From: Leptotrichia sp. oral taxon 218
GTDB taxonomy: Bacteria; Fusobacteriota; Fusobacteriia; Fusobacteriales; Leptotrichiaceae
Reading direction: 5' to 3'
Length of the DNA: 64,000 nucleotides
Assembly (NCBI RefSeq): GCF_018128225.1
Contig: NZ_CP072377.1
Span: 248,001 to 312,000 of the forward strand
Positions within the stretch are counted from its first letter, which is position 1. The number at the start of each line of letters is the position of its first letter. The position numbers and the translations under genes are program-made. Positions 44,263 to 52,918 of this stretch are shown here, piece after piece. Below the pieces are notes generated by a model that made no database searches, had not been told where the DNA came from, and saw only the letters and a program-made list of their open reading frames with translations.

Positions 44263-44285
44263 ACTAAAAAAGTGTGAGGGAATAT

Positions 44286-45350
44286 ATGTATGTTGAATTA
44301 AAAAATGTGAATAAGATGTACAATGACTACAAAGCGTCAAATGACATCAATTTAGGAATAAAAAAAGGAAAATTAGTGGCATTACTTGGTCCATCTGGAA
44401 GTGGAAAGTCAACAATTTTGCGAATGATTGCGGGACTTGAAACACCTGATTCTGGAGAGATAATCATTGACAAAAAAGTTGTAAATGATATTTCACCAAG
44501 TAAAAGAGGAATCGGATTTGTTTTTCAAAATTATGCGCTTTTTCGGTATATGACTGTTTTTGACAATATTGCGTTTGGACTAAAAATTATGAAGGAGAAA
44601 AAAAGTGTCATAAAAGAGAGAGTTAAAAAACTTATGAAACTTGTAAATATTGAAAATTTGGGAGATCGTTATCCAAATCAGCTGTCTGGTGGACAAAGAC
44701 AAAGAGTGGCTTTTGCAAGGGCATTAGCACCAAATCCAGAACTTCTTTTGTTAGATGAACCTTTTGCGGCAATTGATGCCAAAGTTAGACAGGAGCTTAG
44801 AAACTGGCTTCGTGAAACTATTGACAAAGTTGGAATTACGAGTATTTTTGTGACACACGACCAAGAAGAAGCGATAGAAGTTGCTGATGAAATAATTGTT
44901 ACAAACAAAGGGAGAATTGAGCAAGTGGGTTCTCCTAAAGAAATTTACAGTAATCCAAAAACTGCATTTGTGGCAAAATTTATGGGAAACCCGATTGAGC
45001 TTGAGAACATAAATAAGTTTAAGGGATTTGAACATTTGGAAAATAATTCAAAAGCGATAATTAGAGCAGAAAATGTTACGATTATAAAAAATGGAGAGCA
45101 GTTTAGATATTCGGCTTCGACAGAAAAAGGAATTGTAGAATATACGCTTTTTCGTGGAAAAGAAGTAGAAATTGGAGTTAGAGTTAACGGGATTCTAATA
45201 AAAGGGAATAGAAAAATTGAAGAAGATGCGGTTTTTAATAATGAAGAAGTGAATGTATATATTTATCGTGCTTTTGTTTTTGATAATGACGAAAAAGTGA
45301 AAATTGTGGAAAATGCGAATACTCGAAATCAAAACGATGTCGTAATTTAA
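44286..45350 (+). CDS. Sulfate/thiosulfate-type ABC transporter ATPase (CysA-like)
   Basis: A 354-residue ABC ATPase from ATG 44286 (GAGGG just upstream; GTG 44274 is inside that region). Motifs are Walker A GPSGSGKST, Q-loop VFQNYALF, signature LSGGQRQRV, Walker B LLLLDEPFAAIDAKVR and switch VTHDQEEA. The PSKRGIGFVFQNYALFRYMTVFDNIAFGL block is of the CysA/PotA/molybdate group, with a C-terminal TOBE-like regulatory domain (about 240-350). No sulfate-binding protein or CysT/CysW permease gene is next to it, so it must serve permeases encoded elsewhere. The operon context favours sulfate. Confidence 0.8.
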   Translation: MYVELKNVNKMYNDYKASNDINLGIKKGKLVALLGPSGSGKSTILRMIAGLETPDSGEIIIDKKVVNDISPSKRGIGFVFQNYALFRYMTVFDNIAFGLKIMKEKKSVIKERVKKLMKLVNIENLGDRYPNQLSGGQRQRVAFARALAPNPELLLLDEPFAAIDAKVRQELRNWLRETIDKVGITSIFVTHDQEEAIEVADEIIVTNKGRIEQVGSPKEIYSNPKTAFVAKFMGNPIELENINKFKGFEHLENNSKAIIRAENVTIIKNGEQFRYSASTEKGIVEYTLFRGKEVEIGVRVNGILIKGNRKIEEDAVFNNEEVNVYIYRAFVFDNDEKVKIVENANTRNQNDVVI

Positions 45351-45374
45351 AAACTTATAAAAAGGAGATTTAAT

Positions 45375-47072
45375 GTGCTAAAAATAAAAGAACTTGAAAC
45401 AGATGTGCTAATTATTGGCGGTGGAACAGCTGGTTGCTATGCGGCTGTAACAATTAGCAAAAACTCTGATTTATCGGTGCTTGTTGTGGAAAAAGCAAAT
45501 ATTAAAAGAAGCGGATGTCTTGCGGCTGGGATTAATGCTATTAATGCTTATAATGTGAAAGGCAGAGTACCACAAGATTATGTGGATTACACGATAAAAG
45601 ATGCAAATGGAATTGTGAGAAAAGATTTGGTTTTAACCGCTGCAAATAGATTTAACGAAATTACGGCTGAGGTTGAAAAATTAGGACTTGTAATTTTGAA
45701 AGATGCAAACGGGGAATATGTCAACCGTGGAAATAGAAATATTAAAATAAATGGAGAAAATTTTAAACCGATACTTGCCAATGCTGTGAAAAAGTCTAAA
45801 AATGTAAAAGTATTAAATACTGTAAATATAACAGACTTAATCACAGAAAATGGCGAAATTAAAGGAGCGGTAGGTTTTTCTATAATAGAAAATGCGGCTT
45901 ATAAAATTTTAGCAAAAAAAGTGATTGTTGCGACAGGAGGAGCCTCTGGACTTTATAAACCAAATAATCCTGGATTTTCTAGACATAAAATGTGGTATCC
46001 GCCATTTAACACGGGTGCTGGATATGCGATGGGAATAAAAGCTGGAGCAGAAATGACAACTTTTGAGATGAGATTTATTGCGCTTAGATGTAAGGACACA
46101 ATTGCGCCGACTGGAACGATTGCACAGGGAGTTGGAGCAAAGCAAGTAAACTCAAGAGGTTTTGTATATGAGGATAAATACGGAATTACAACAAGTGAGC
46201 GAGTTTATGGAACAGTTAAGGAAAATCAGCTGGGAAATGGTCCTTGCTATTTGAAAACAAGTGGAATTACAGATGAAGAAAGTGAAAGTTTGTTAAAAGC
46301 ATATTTAAATATGGCACCAAGTCAGACGCTTAAATGGATAGAAAGTGGGAAAAATCCGAATGAGCAAGATGTTGAAATTCAAGGAACAGAGCCTTATATA
46401 GTTGGAGGACATACAGCGAGTGGATTTTGGATAAATACGAATAGAGAGACGACTGTAAAAGGTCTTTATGCGGCAGGAGATGTAGCTGGTGGCTTTCCGC
46501 AAAAATATGTCACAGGAGCACTGGCAGAAGGAGAAATTGCTGCACTTGACATAATTTCAAAAATAAAATTAGAAAATAAAGAAAATAAAGAAAATCAAAA
46601 TTTTTCTGAACAATCTGAAAAAATAATAAAAGAATATGAAAATATTTTAAATTTTGAGAAAAATAAGATAAATGAATTTTCAATAGAAGATTTGGAAGAG
46701 GGAATGCAAAAAGTGATGGACGAATACGCTGGAGGAATTTCTGCAAATTATCAGTTTAATGAAAAACAGTTAAAATTAGCGGATGAAAAAATTTCTCAGC
46801 TGCTTGAACTTTCGAAAGATGTAAAAGCAGAAGATATGCATGATTTGATGTTTGCGTATGAATTAAAAGATAGACTTTTAGTTTGTAAATCGTTAATTGC
46901 GCACTTATTTTACCGAAAAGAGACGAGATGGCACACATTTAATGAAAATTTGGATCATCCGAAAACAGACGAGAAATTTTTTAAATATGTTAATTCGAAA
47001 TTAATAGATGACAAGTTGGAAGTTTTTACAAGAGAAATAGTGAAGGAGGATTTCTATGAGCATAGTAATTGA
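45375..47072 (+). CDS. aprA: Adenylylsulfate reductase alpha subunit (AprA-type flavoprotein)
   Basis: A 565-residue flavoprotein with a GTG start at 45375, seven bases after AAAGGAGA. It has the N-terminal FAD motif VLIIGGGTAGCYAAVTISK and the AprA-specific stretch WYPPFNTGAGYAMGIKAGAEMTTFEMRFIALRCKDTIAPTGTIAQG with its catalytic Arg and His/Trp surroundings. Then come EPYIVGGHTASGFWINTNRETTVKGLYAAGDVAGG and the helical cap. AprA reduces APS to sulfite plus AMP. It overlaps aprB by 17 bases. With cysDN supplying APS and the sulfite reductase using the product, it forms a complete sulfate assimilation route like that of some clostridia. Confidence 0.9.
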   Translation: MLKIKELETDVLIIGGGTAGCYAAVTISKNSDLSVLVVEKANIKRSGCLAAGINAINAYNVKGRVPQDYVDYTIKDANGIVRKDLVLTAANRFNEITAEVEKLGLVILKDANGEYVNRGNRNIKINGENFKPILANAVKKSKNVKVLNTVNITDLITENGEIKGAVGFSIIENAAYKILAKKVIVATGGASGLYKPNNPGFSRHKMWYPPFNTGAGYAMGIKAGAEMTTFEMRFIALRCKDTIAPTGTIAQGVGAKQVNSRGFVYEDKYGITTSERVYGTVKENQLGNGPCYLKTSGITDEESESLLKAYLNMAPSQTLKWIESGKNPNEQDVEIQGTEPYIVGGHTASGFWINTNRETTVKGLYAAGDVAGGFPQKYVTGALAEGEIAALDIISKIKLENKENKENQNFSEQSEKIIKEYENILNFEKNKINEFSIEDLEEGMQKVMDEYAGGISANYQFNEKQLKLADEKISQLLELSKDVKAEDMHDLMFAYELKDRLLVCKSLIAHLFYRKETRWHTFNENLDHPKTDEKFFKYVNSKLIDDKLEVFTREIVKEDFYEHSN

Positions 47073-47382
47073 TCCATTAAAATGTATAGGCTGTACAAAA
47101 TGCACACAAGTTTGTCCAGGAACTTTGATAGAAATGACCGATTTAAAAATGGACAGAAAAAAAGCGGTTATGAAATATCCAAAAGACTGCTGGGGATGCG
47201 TTTCATGCGTAAAAGAATGTCCAGTTCAAGCGATTTCATTCTTTTTGGGAGCTGATATTGGAGGAAATGGAAGTACGATGGTAACAAAGGAAAAAGGTGA
47301 TATTTTGAGCTGGATAATCGAGAAAAGAGATGGAACGACTCAAGTAATTGATATTAACAGGAAAGATGCAAATAAATATTAA
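47056..47382 (+). CDS. aprB: Adenylylsulfate reductase beta subunit (AprB-type ferredoxin)
   Basis: A 108-residue protein starting inside aprA, with AAGGAGG upstream. It carries two [4Fe-4S] motifs: CIGCTKCTQVCPG near residue 11 and CWGCVSCVKECPVQAI near residue 47, followed by a short tail. The spacing and the tail FFLGADIGGNGSTMVT resemble AprB, which passes electrons to the AprA flavin. It is shorter than dissimilatory AprB (about 150 residues), as in the assimilatory clostridial versions. It ends the operon. Confidence 0.9.
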   Translation: MSIVIDPLKCIGCTKCTQVCPGTLIEMTDLKMDRKKAVMKYPKDCWGCVSCVKECPVQAISFFLGADIGGNGSTMVTKEKGDILSWIIEKRDGTTQVIDINRKDANKY

Positions 47383-47507
47383 AAAATTAAATTTTAGATA
47401 ATTTTGAATAATAATTAATAAAAAATTAAAAAATAATAAAAATATAATTTTTTTATGTTATAATTAAAATAAATTGAGAGTTTTATATTTTTAAAGGGGG
47501 AATAAAA

Positions 47508-47636
47508 ATGTCAAAATTATTTAAATTTTTGGTTATTGTTTTAGCGACAATGTCGTTGGTCAGTTGTGATGGTTATTTATGCGAACTGGGGTCACGAACG
47601 GCTTGTATAAGATATGATCATAATTATGAGAAATAA
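47508..47636 (+). CDS. 42-residue lipoprotein
   Basis: ATG 47508 follows AAAGGGGGAA at good spacing. The product is a hydrophobic signal MSKLFKFLVIVLATMSLVSC with lipobox SLVSC, then a 23-residue mature part DGYLCELGSRTACIRYDHNY plus EK holding two more cysteines, which could form a disulfide. It ends before a terminator at 47664. It is too small for confident family assignment and may be an entericidin-like or lysis-type lipoprotein. A -10-like TTATAATTAA occurs about 50 bases upstream. Confidence 0.65.
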   Translation: MSKLFKFLVIVLATMSLVSCDGYLCELGSRTACIRYDHNYEK

Positions 47637-47663
47637 AAATATATTATTTAAAATTTAGTTTAC

Positions 47664-47700
47664 AAAAAAGATTGGATGAAAAATAGGTCCAATCTTTTTT
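47664..47700 (+). terminator. Terminator after the small lipoprotein gene
   Basis: AAAAAAGATTGGA and TCCAATCTTTTTT arms form a 13-bp stem with an 11-base loop, ending in six T. Very strong intrinsic terminator. Confidence 0.88.
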
Positions 47701-47701
47701 A

Positions 47702-47857
47702 TTGACTTTTTCTTTTAAAATATGATAAAATTTTTATAAATATTAATAAGAAGTCTCTTGCTTTTGCAAGTGAAAATAATTTAAAGTAAAATAATTGCAC
47801 AATGAGAAAGACCGTCGTAGAAGAATTTATTTTAAAATTTAAAGATGGTCTTTTTTG
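47702..47857 (+). ncRNA. Candidate structured leader RNA/attenuator before the signalling operon
   Basis: TTGACT at 47702-47707 and a GATAAAAT -10-like box at 47724 suggest a start near 47740. The following 115 bases have no open frame but contain a CTTGC/GCAAG hairpin (47757-47770) and then a terminator hairpin (AAAGACCGTC 47807-47815 with GATGGTCTT 47844-47852, and TTTTTT). The operon start codon is 45 bases beyond. It could be a small RNA with its own terminator or an attenuator. I could not match it to a known riboswitch. Confidence 0.4.
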
Positions 47858-47901
47858 CATTTTGGTTATTTTTATTAATAAAATGAATGGGAGAAAAGTG
47901 G

Positions 47902-49404
47902 ATGAGTGGACCGAAGACTAGTGAAGCACGATTGGATGTTTCAAGAGAAAGAAAAATGGAAGAAGAACGAATAAAAAAATCGTATATAATATATAAGATA
48001 AAAAGTGGAGAAGAATTTTTTTATAATTCAAATATTAATATTACTGACTGTGATATTCAAAAAAAATTAAATGAAAAATTTTTGGCTTATAAAAAAAATT
48101 TTGATAAAAAGTTAAAAAATTTATCTAGGAAGGCAGTTCCTAATAAAAATGTAGAAACTTTGGAAAAGATGGGAAGAGAGTTTGAGAGTTCTTTTTCTGA
48201 ATTTAAAGAAAATTATGAAAAAGTATTTTTATTTTTTGAAAGTAACTTGAATAAAATTGATCAAAACGAAATTTTTAAAATGAAAAATGAAACAATTAAC
48301 TTGATAGATCAGATTTCTGTTACTGGAAGTTTGCAGATGAGACTTATTTCACCTAAACTTGAAAAACTAGTGAATAAGTTTTTGAGTGCAAATAGAAGAG
48401 ATATTAGTAAAGTTGAAGAAGTGAAAGTGCAAGATGTGAAATTGTCTAAGCAAAAAAGTTTGAAAGCATTTGAATTTTCACAAAAAAATTTGAAAAATCA
48501 GAAAAATGGTGAAAATGAAGAAAGAAAAAAAAGCGAAGAAAGAGAAGAGAGAAAGAACAAAAAGGTTGATGAGAAAACTATTTTTTTAGAAATTGATAAA
48601 AATGTAAATGATGTTTTGGAAGAATTGAAAAGTTTTTTTGATTCAGACAAGTTTGTTGTGAAAACTAAAAATGAAATTTTGTATTTGGAAAAAGAAATAT
48701 TGAAAATTAAAGATGATAAAAAAGTTAATTTTGAAATAAAAGAAAAATTGATTTTGGAAGAAAAAGAAATAATTGAAAATAGATTGAAAGATATAGAAAT
48801 TGAAAATAAAAAAATAGAAAAATTGTATAACGATTATTTAAAAGAAGTTTATTTTTTGGGAATTGAAGAGAAAAAATTGATAAAAGATTTTTTGTCTGAA
48901 GAAGAAATAAAAAAAGAAATAGATTTGCTTAAGAAAAAAGGTAAAGAAATCGTCAAAAGAAACTATATTAAGGAACAGATTGACGAAGTTATGGCAAAGC
49001 ATGGATTTAATGTGATTGATCCAGAAGAAATTGATGGAGTCAGAAAAAATACAGAAGTACTTTACGGAATTGATGATTCTACAGGGATAAATGTATTTAT
49101 GACAGAGAATGCATCGCTTGTTACACTAAAAGTTATTGGAATTGGATTTGATGATGAAATTACGGATCAGGAATCGGAAAGATTGTATCAGGAGCAATGC
49201 AATTTCTGTTCACTTCATCCAGAACTTTTGGATGAGTTGAGAAATCGGGGAGTTATTTTGGAAGAGAAAAAATATAATAAGGCTGATAAAAGATATAATT
49301 CTAAAATTAGAGTGAAAAATTTTGCAAGTGATAAGAAATCTGATGGAAAAAATAAAAGAAAATTAAGAGATGCTGTCAAAAAGAAAAAAATGTATAAAAA
49401 ATAA
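47902..49404 (+). CDS. Coiled-coil protein with conserved MSGPKTS start
   Basis: A 500-residue soluble protein; ATG 47902 is preferred because GGGAGA is seven bases upstream and the MSGPKTSEARLD start recurs, as I recall, in uncharacterised proteins of anaerobic Firmicutes. Residues about 20-400 are mostly charged helix and coiled coil. The last 100 residues look globular: HGFNVIDPEEIDGVRKNTEVLYGIDDSTGINVFM, then LVTLKVIGIGFDD and EQCNFCSLHPELLDELRNRG with two cysteines, then a basic tail. It is the first gene of the operon with FHA, radical SAM, AAA+, PP2C and kinase genes, so it may be the substrate or scaffold of that system. Function unknown. Confidence 0.75.
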   Translation: MSGPKTSEARLDVSRERKMEEERIKKSYIIYKIKSGEEFFYNSNINITDCDIQKKLNEKFLAYKKNFDKKLKNLSRKAVPNKNVETLEKMGREFESSFSEFKENYEKVFLFFESNLNKIDQNEIFKMKNETINLIDQISVTGSLQMRLISPKLEKLVNKFLSANRRDISKVEEVKVQDVKLSKQKSLKAFEFSQKNLKNQKNGENEERKKSEEREERKNKKVDEKTIFLEIDKNVNDVLEELKSFFDSDKFVVKTKNEILYLEKEILKIKDDKKVNFEIKEKLILEEKEIIENRLKDIEIENKKIEKLYNDYLKEVYFLGIEEKKLIKDFLSEEEIKKEIDLLKKKGKEIVKRNYIKEQIDEVMAKHGFNVIDPEEIDGVRKNTEVLYGIDDSTGINVFMTENASLVTLKVIGIGFDDEITDQESERLYQEQCNFCSLHPELLDELRNRGVILEEKKYNKADKRYNSKIRVKNFASDKKSDGKNKRKLRDAVKKKKMYKK

Positions 49405-49471
49405 AAAACAAAAAATAAAAAAATAAGAAATTAAGATATAATATAAATAATATTAAGATAGAGGTAAATAA

Positions 49472-50206
49472 ATGAAAATTTGTAAAGAATGCGGTTATGA
49501 ACTTGAAGATGATGAGATAGAATGTCCTAATTGTGGGGAAGTTTTTGCTGAAAGTGAAGAAAAAAATATAAAAAAAATTGACGATGACAAAAATAATAAA
49601 AAAACTGAAAAAGATATAGAGAAAAATATTGAAAAAGAAGAAGAGAAAAGAGAAGAAACTAAAACTGGGAAAATGTTGGCAAGATGTAATGTGACAGGTT
49701 TTGAAGTTGAAATAAATGAAGGTGAAACTGAGTTTTATTGTGAAGATTGTCAAGAAGAGCACAGTATAGATGGCGAAATGTATGTTGCTATAAATTTGGA
49801 AAAAGAGGAAAAAATTGAAGAAATAGAAGAAAAAAGAAAAAAAAGAGAAGAACAAAAAGAAAAAAATTTAAAAACTGAAAAGAAATTTGAAGAAGAAGCA
49901 CTTTATCTGCTTTTTCGAGGTAATGAAACTGAATTTATTAAAATCCCTAAAACTGGTGGAACAGTTGGAAGGTATGGAGATTACGGAGCTAAATTTTTTA
50001 ATGAAAGATATATGCAAACGGTGTCGGGAGAACATTTAAAGATTGATTATAGAGGTGGCGACTGGATAATTGAACATCTTAGTAAAACTAATGATACGGA
50101 AGTGAACGGGGAAAAAATGGAATATGAAAGTCCTATTATTTTGAAAGACGGTTTTAAGATTACACTTGCTAAAAGAATAGTTTTTACAGTTAGGATAAGA
50201 TCCTAA
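49472..50206 (+). CDS. Zinc-ribbon and FHA domain protein
   Basis: A 244-residue protein after ATAGAGGT. The N-terminus is a zinc ribbon (CKECGYELEDDEIECPNCG, residues 3-21). A second possible metal site is residues about 72-98 (RCNVTGFEVEI then FYCEDCQEEH). Long Lys/Glu-rich linkers separate these from an FHA domain at about 160-242, with GGTVGRYGDYG, the SGEHLKI phosphothreonine-binding Ser-x-x-His, and the NDTEVNG loop. It should bind phosphothreonine on a partner, most likely a product of the kinase at 55301-58606. Its stop overlaps the start of the radical SAM gene (TAATG). Confidence 0.85.
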   Translation: MKICKECGYELEDDEIECPNCGEVFAESEEKNIKKIDDDKNNKKTEKDIEKNIEKEEEKREETKTGKMLARCNVTGFEVEINEGETEFYCEDCQEEHSIDGEMYVAINLEKEEKIEEIEEKRKKREEQKEKNLKTEKKFEEEALYLLFRGNETEFIKIPKTGGTVGRYGDYGAKFFNERYMQTVSGEHLKIDYRGGDWIIEHLSKTNDTEVNGEKMEYESPIILKDGFKITLAKRIVFTVRIRS

Positions 50207-50772
50207 TGTATGTAGATAGAATAATTTATCCAATTTTTTCACTAGGACCTGGAAAAAGAGTGGTAATTTGGACAAAAGGATGTACCAAAAGATGTAAAAA
50301 TTGTTCTAATCCAGAATTGTGGGATGTTGGAAAAGCCAGAAAGAGAAGTGTAAGAGAACTTTTTCAGATAATAGTTAATATAAATAAAGAAAATCGTGTT
50401 GATGGGATAACTTTTACTGGTGGAGATCCGCTTGAGCAGTTTGGTGAAATTATTGAGTTTGCAAAGCTATTAAAAAATTTAACTGACGATATTCTGGTTT
50501 ATACTGGGGATTATTTTGCAAATTTTGATGAAGAGAAAAAAGAAAAGATTAGAGAAAATATTGGTGTTTTGATAGATGGACCTTATATTCATGAACTTAA
50601 TTTTAAAGATGTAAATTTGAGAGGGTCTAAAAATCAGAATATAATTTATTTTAACAAAAATTTGAGAAATAAATATGAGAAATATTTGAAAAAGGGAAGA
50701 ATGATACAAAATGTTATGATGGGGGAAAAAATAATATCCGTGGGAATACATAATAGACAGGAGGAACTATGA
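50206..50772 (+). CDS. NrdG-like radical SAM protein
   Basis: A 188-residue protein starting MYVDRIIYPIFSLGPGKRVVIW. The radical SAM cluster motif is C26-T-K-R-C30-K-N-C33 (CxxxCxxC). The SAM-binding GGDP-like segment is ITFTGGDPLEQFGEIIEFAK near residue 65. The layout and short length are those of the anaerobic ribonucleotide reductase activase NrdG and its 4Fe-4S single-domain relatives. However no NrdD or other glycyl-radical enzyme is near; it is translationally coupled to an FHA gene and an AAA+ gene. It probably modifies or activates a partner in this operon, which would be an unusual role. Confidence 0.85.
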   Translation: MYVDRIIYPIFSLGPGKRVVIWTKGCTKRCKNCSNPELWDVGKARKRSVRELFQIIVNINKENRVDGITFTGGDPLEQFGEIIEFAKLLKNLTDDILVYTGDYFANFDEEKKEKIRENIGVLIDGPYIHELNFKDVNLRGSKNQNIIYFNKNLRNKYEKYLKKGRMIQNVMMGEKIISVGIHNRQEEL

Positions 50773-52312
50773 CTGATAGAAAACCTAAGTGGCAAAAAGA
50801 GCTGGAAAGTTTTAAGGGAATAAAATCTACTTTTATAATTGAAGGAAATATAAATGATTTGTATCCATTTTATGAAAATGGTAAAATTGTTAATTATATT
50901 GAATTAGACTGGCTTTTGATGAAAACATTTAAAGATTTTTTTGAAAATGAGAATGAAGAAAAAATTAAATATGATTTTGTTTTTTGTAATCCTGTTTTGG
51001 GATTTTACAATAGAAGTATTAAAGACAATGTCGCTGATATTTTGAAAAAATATGATAATTCTAAAAACAGTATTTTTAGTTCGAGAGAAAATTTGAATTA
51101 TAAGATTAATGATATTGAAAAATTTTCTGAAATTGTGAAAAATGTGGTGATGGCAAAAGGAGAAAATCCTGTTGCAGTAGTTGTGAACTTTGCCGCAAGA
51201 TATATCTCTTCTCCAAATTCTCTGGAAACAAGCGAGAACAATATGTTTATTAATTTATTGGAAGCGTCGATAAGAGCTAGAATGACAAACGGCTATGTGA
51301 ATACTTTGATACTAGTTGTTGAAAAATTTAATGATTTGCCGTCGTGGTTTTATTATAATAATCCAAATGTCAGAACTATCACGATTCCGAATCCTGATAA
51401 AAATATGAGAAAAAATTATATTGAAAAAATATATGAAAATGAATTGAAAGAAGAATTTGAGACTAAAGATAAATTTATTGACAATACTGAAGGACTGAAA
51501 AATAGAGAATTAAAAGAACTAAAAAACCTTTTTAATAGGTACAAGAAAATAGATTCTGAATATTCATTGCTAGATGCATTGACGATGTATAAATATGGAA
51601 TTAAAGAAAATATGTGGGAATCTATCAGCGAGGAAAAAGTAAAAAGTCTTGAAGAAAAACTGAAAGAAAGAGTAAAAGGGCAGGATAGAGCTGTGAAAAA
51701 AGCAGTTTCAGTTGTAAAAAGAGCGGTTGTGGGAATGTCAGGTCTGCAGCATTCATCTGGCAGCAAACCAAAAGGGATTTTATTTTTTGCAGGGCCTACA
51801 GGGACTGGGAAAACTGAACTTACAAAAGCGCTTGCGGAAGAACTTTTTGGAGATGAAAATAATTGCATAAGATTTGACATGAGTGAGTACTCAGAATCAC
51901 ATTCGGACCAGAAGCTATTTGGAGCACCGCCGGGATATGTTGGCTATGAAGCTGGTGGGCAGCTTACAAATGCGATTAAAGAAAGACCTTTTTCAATTTT
52001 ACTTTTTGACGAAATAGAAAAGGCGCATCCTTCAATAATGGATAAATTTTTGCAAATACTTGAGGATGGAAGAATGACCGATGGTCAAGGTAATACTGTG
52101 TATTTTTCAGAATCGCTTATAATTTTTACTTCTAATTTGGGAATTACAAAAAAAGTAGTAGATTTGTCTGGAAACGAGAGTAGGCAAATGCTTGTGAATA
52201 TTGACGAAGATTACAAAACTATGGAGCAAAAAGTTATAAATGGGATAACGGCGCATTTTAAGCCAGAAGTTGTCAATAGAATTGGAAATAACATTGTTGT
52301 GTTTGATTTTAT
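50769..52312 (+). CDS. ClpB-like AAA+ ATPase, exon 1 (interrupted by IStron 3)
   Basis: ATG 50769 overlaps the radical SAM stop (ATGA). Residues about 1-290 look like a degenerate first AAA domain without Walker motifs (FIIEGNINDLYPFYENGKIV, VAVVVNFAARYISSP, LILVVEKFNDLPSWFYYNNPNVRTITIPNPD). Residues about 300-515 are a ClpB D2-type AAA+ domain: LKERVKGQDRAVKKAVSVVKRA, Walker A GPTGTGKTE near 342, DMSEYSESHSDQKLFGAPPGYVGYE, Walker B ILLFDEIEKAHP near 411 and DGQGNTVYFSESLIIFTSNLG. The exon ends in VVNRIGNNIVVFDFI, mid sensor-2 region. Splicing to 54246 yields a 611-residue protein. Confidence 0.88.
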
Positions 52313-52801
52313 TAAATAGTACAAGAACACTCGCAACTTTAGTCGTGAGATGAATTGTATGAAAATTTTAGTAAGCATATAGGGAAACTTGTATGTAGAC
52401 ACGGAGCAAAACCGTGCAACAAAGAAACTGAATTGCTGGGAACTCTTAAAGCTAGTATAACCACAACATAATACCTAAGTGAATGGTATAAGTGTGAAGG
52501 TGGCGAAAGCAGAAAAAATATACTAGATGGTGCAAGGTTAAATCCTAAACATTATAATAATAGACAATCAGCAGCTAAGCCTGAAAAGGAAAGTTCAACG
52601 ACTATCCCTCGTGAGGGGAGTACAATACAAGCGATTGGTATTGGAAGTGGTTTCGCCTAAGTCCTTGAAATAGGATATGGATAAGATATAGTCTGTGCTT
52701 GTTAGAGATAACAAGAAGTTCAAGGCTAATCTCCTTAATTTATTAAGGAGTACATATGCCATGAGAACTGCATAAGTAGTAGCGCACTTATGTGAACGAC
52801 G
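52313..52801 (+). ncRNA. Group I intron catalytic core of IStron 3
   Basis: Q AATCAGCAGC at 52566-52575, R GTTCAACGACTA at 52593-52604 and S AAGATATAGTC at 52683-52693 match IStrons 1 and 2; P AATTGCTGGGA lies near 52431. The candidate internal guide GTAAG at 52371-52375 pairs with the exon end TTTAT. The P9 hairpin after S is followed by an added hairpin CTCCTTAATTTATTAAGGAG at 52731-52750 that IStron 2 lacks. Confidence 0.9.
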
Positions 52802-52918
52802 CTTCCCACTGTTGTGGGGTTTTAAAAACTTTAAAAATATTTAAAAAATATTACTTTTTAATAGATAAAATGTAGAATATACGGTATAATATCTCTGATG
52901 AAAAGGAGGTGATTATAT

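Noticed and set aside
44286-45350. Alternative call as a polyamine or molybdate importer ATPase
   Set aside because: The motifs alone allow PotA or ModC, but the gene lies inside a sulfite reductase/APS reductase operon, so a sulfate-type assignment is preferred at reduced confidence.
49376-49855. 159-residue minus-strand hydrophobic reading frame
   Set aside because: It is antisense to the FHA protein gene and arises from its Glu/Lys-rich codons; no promoter or ribosome site.
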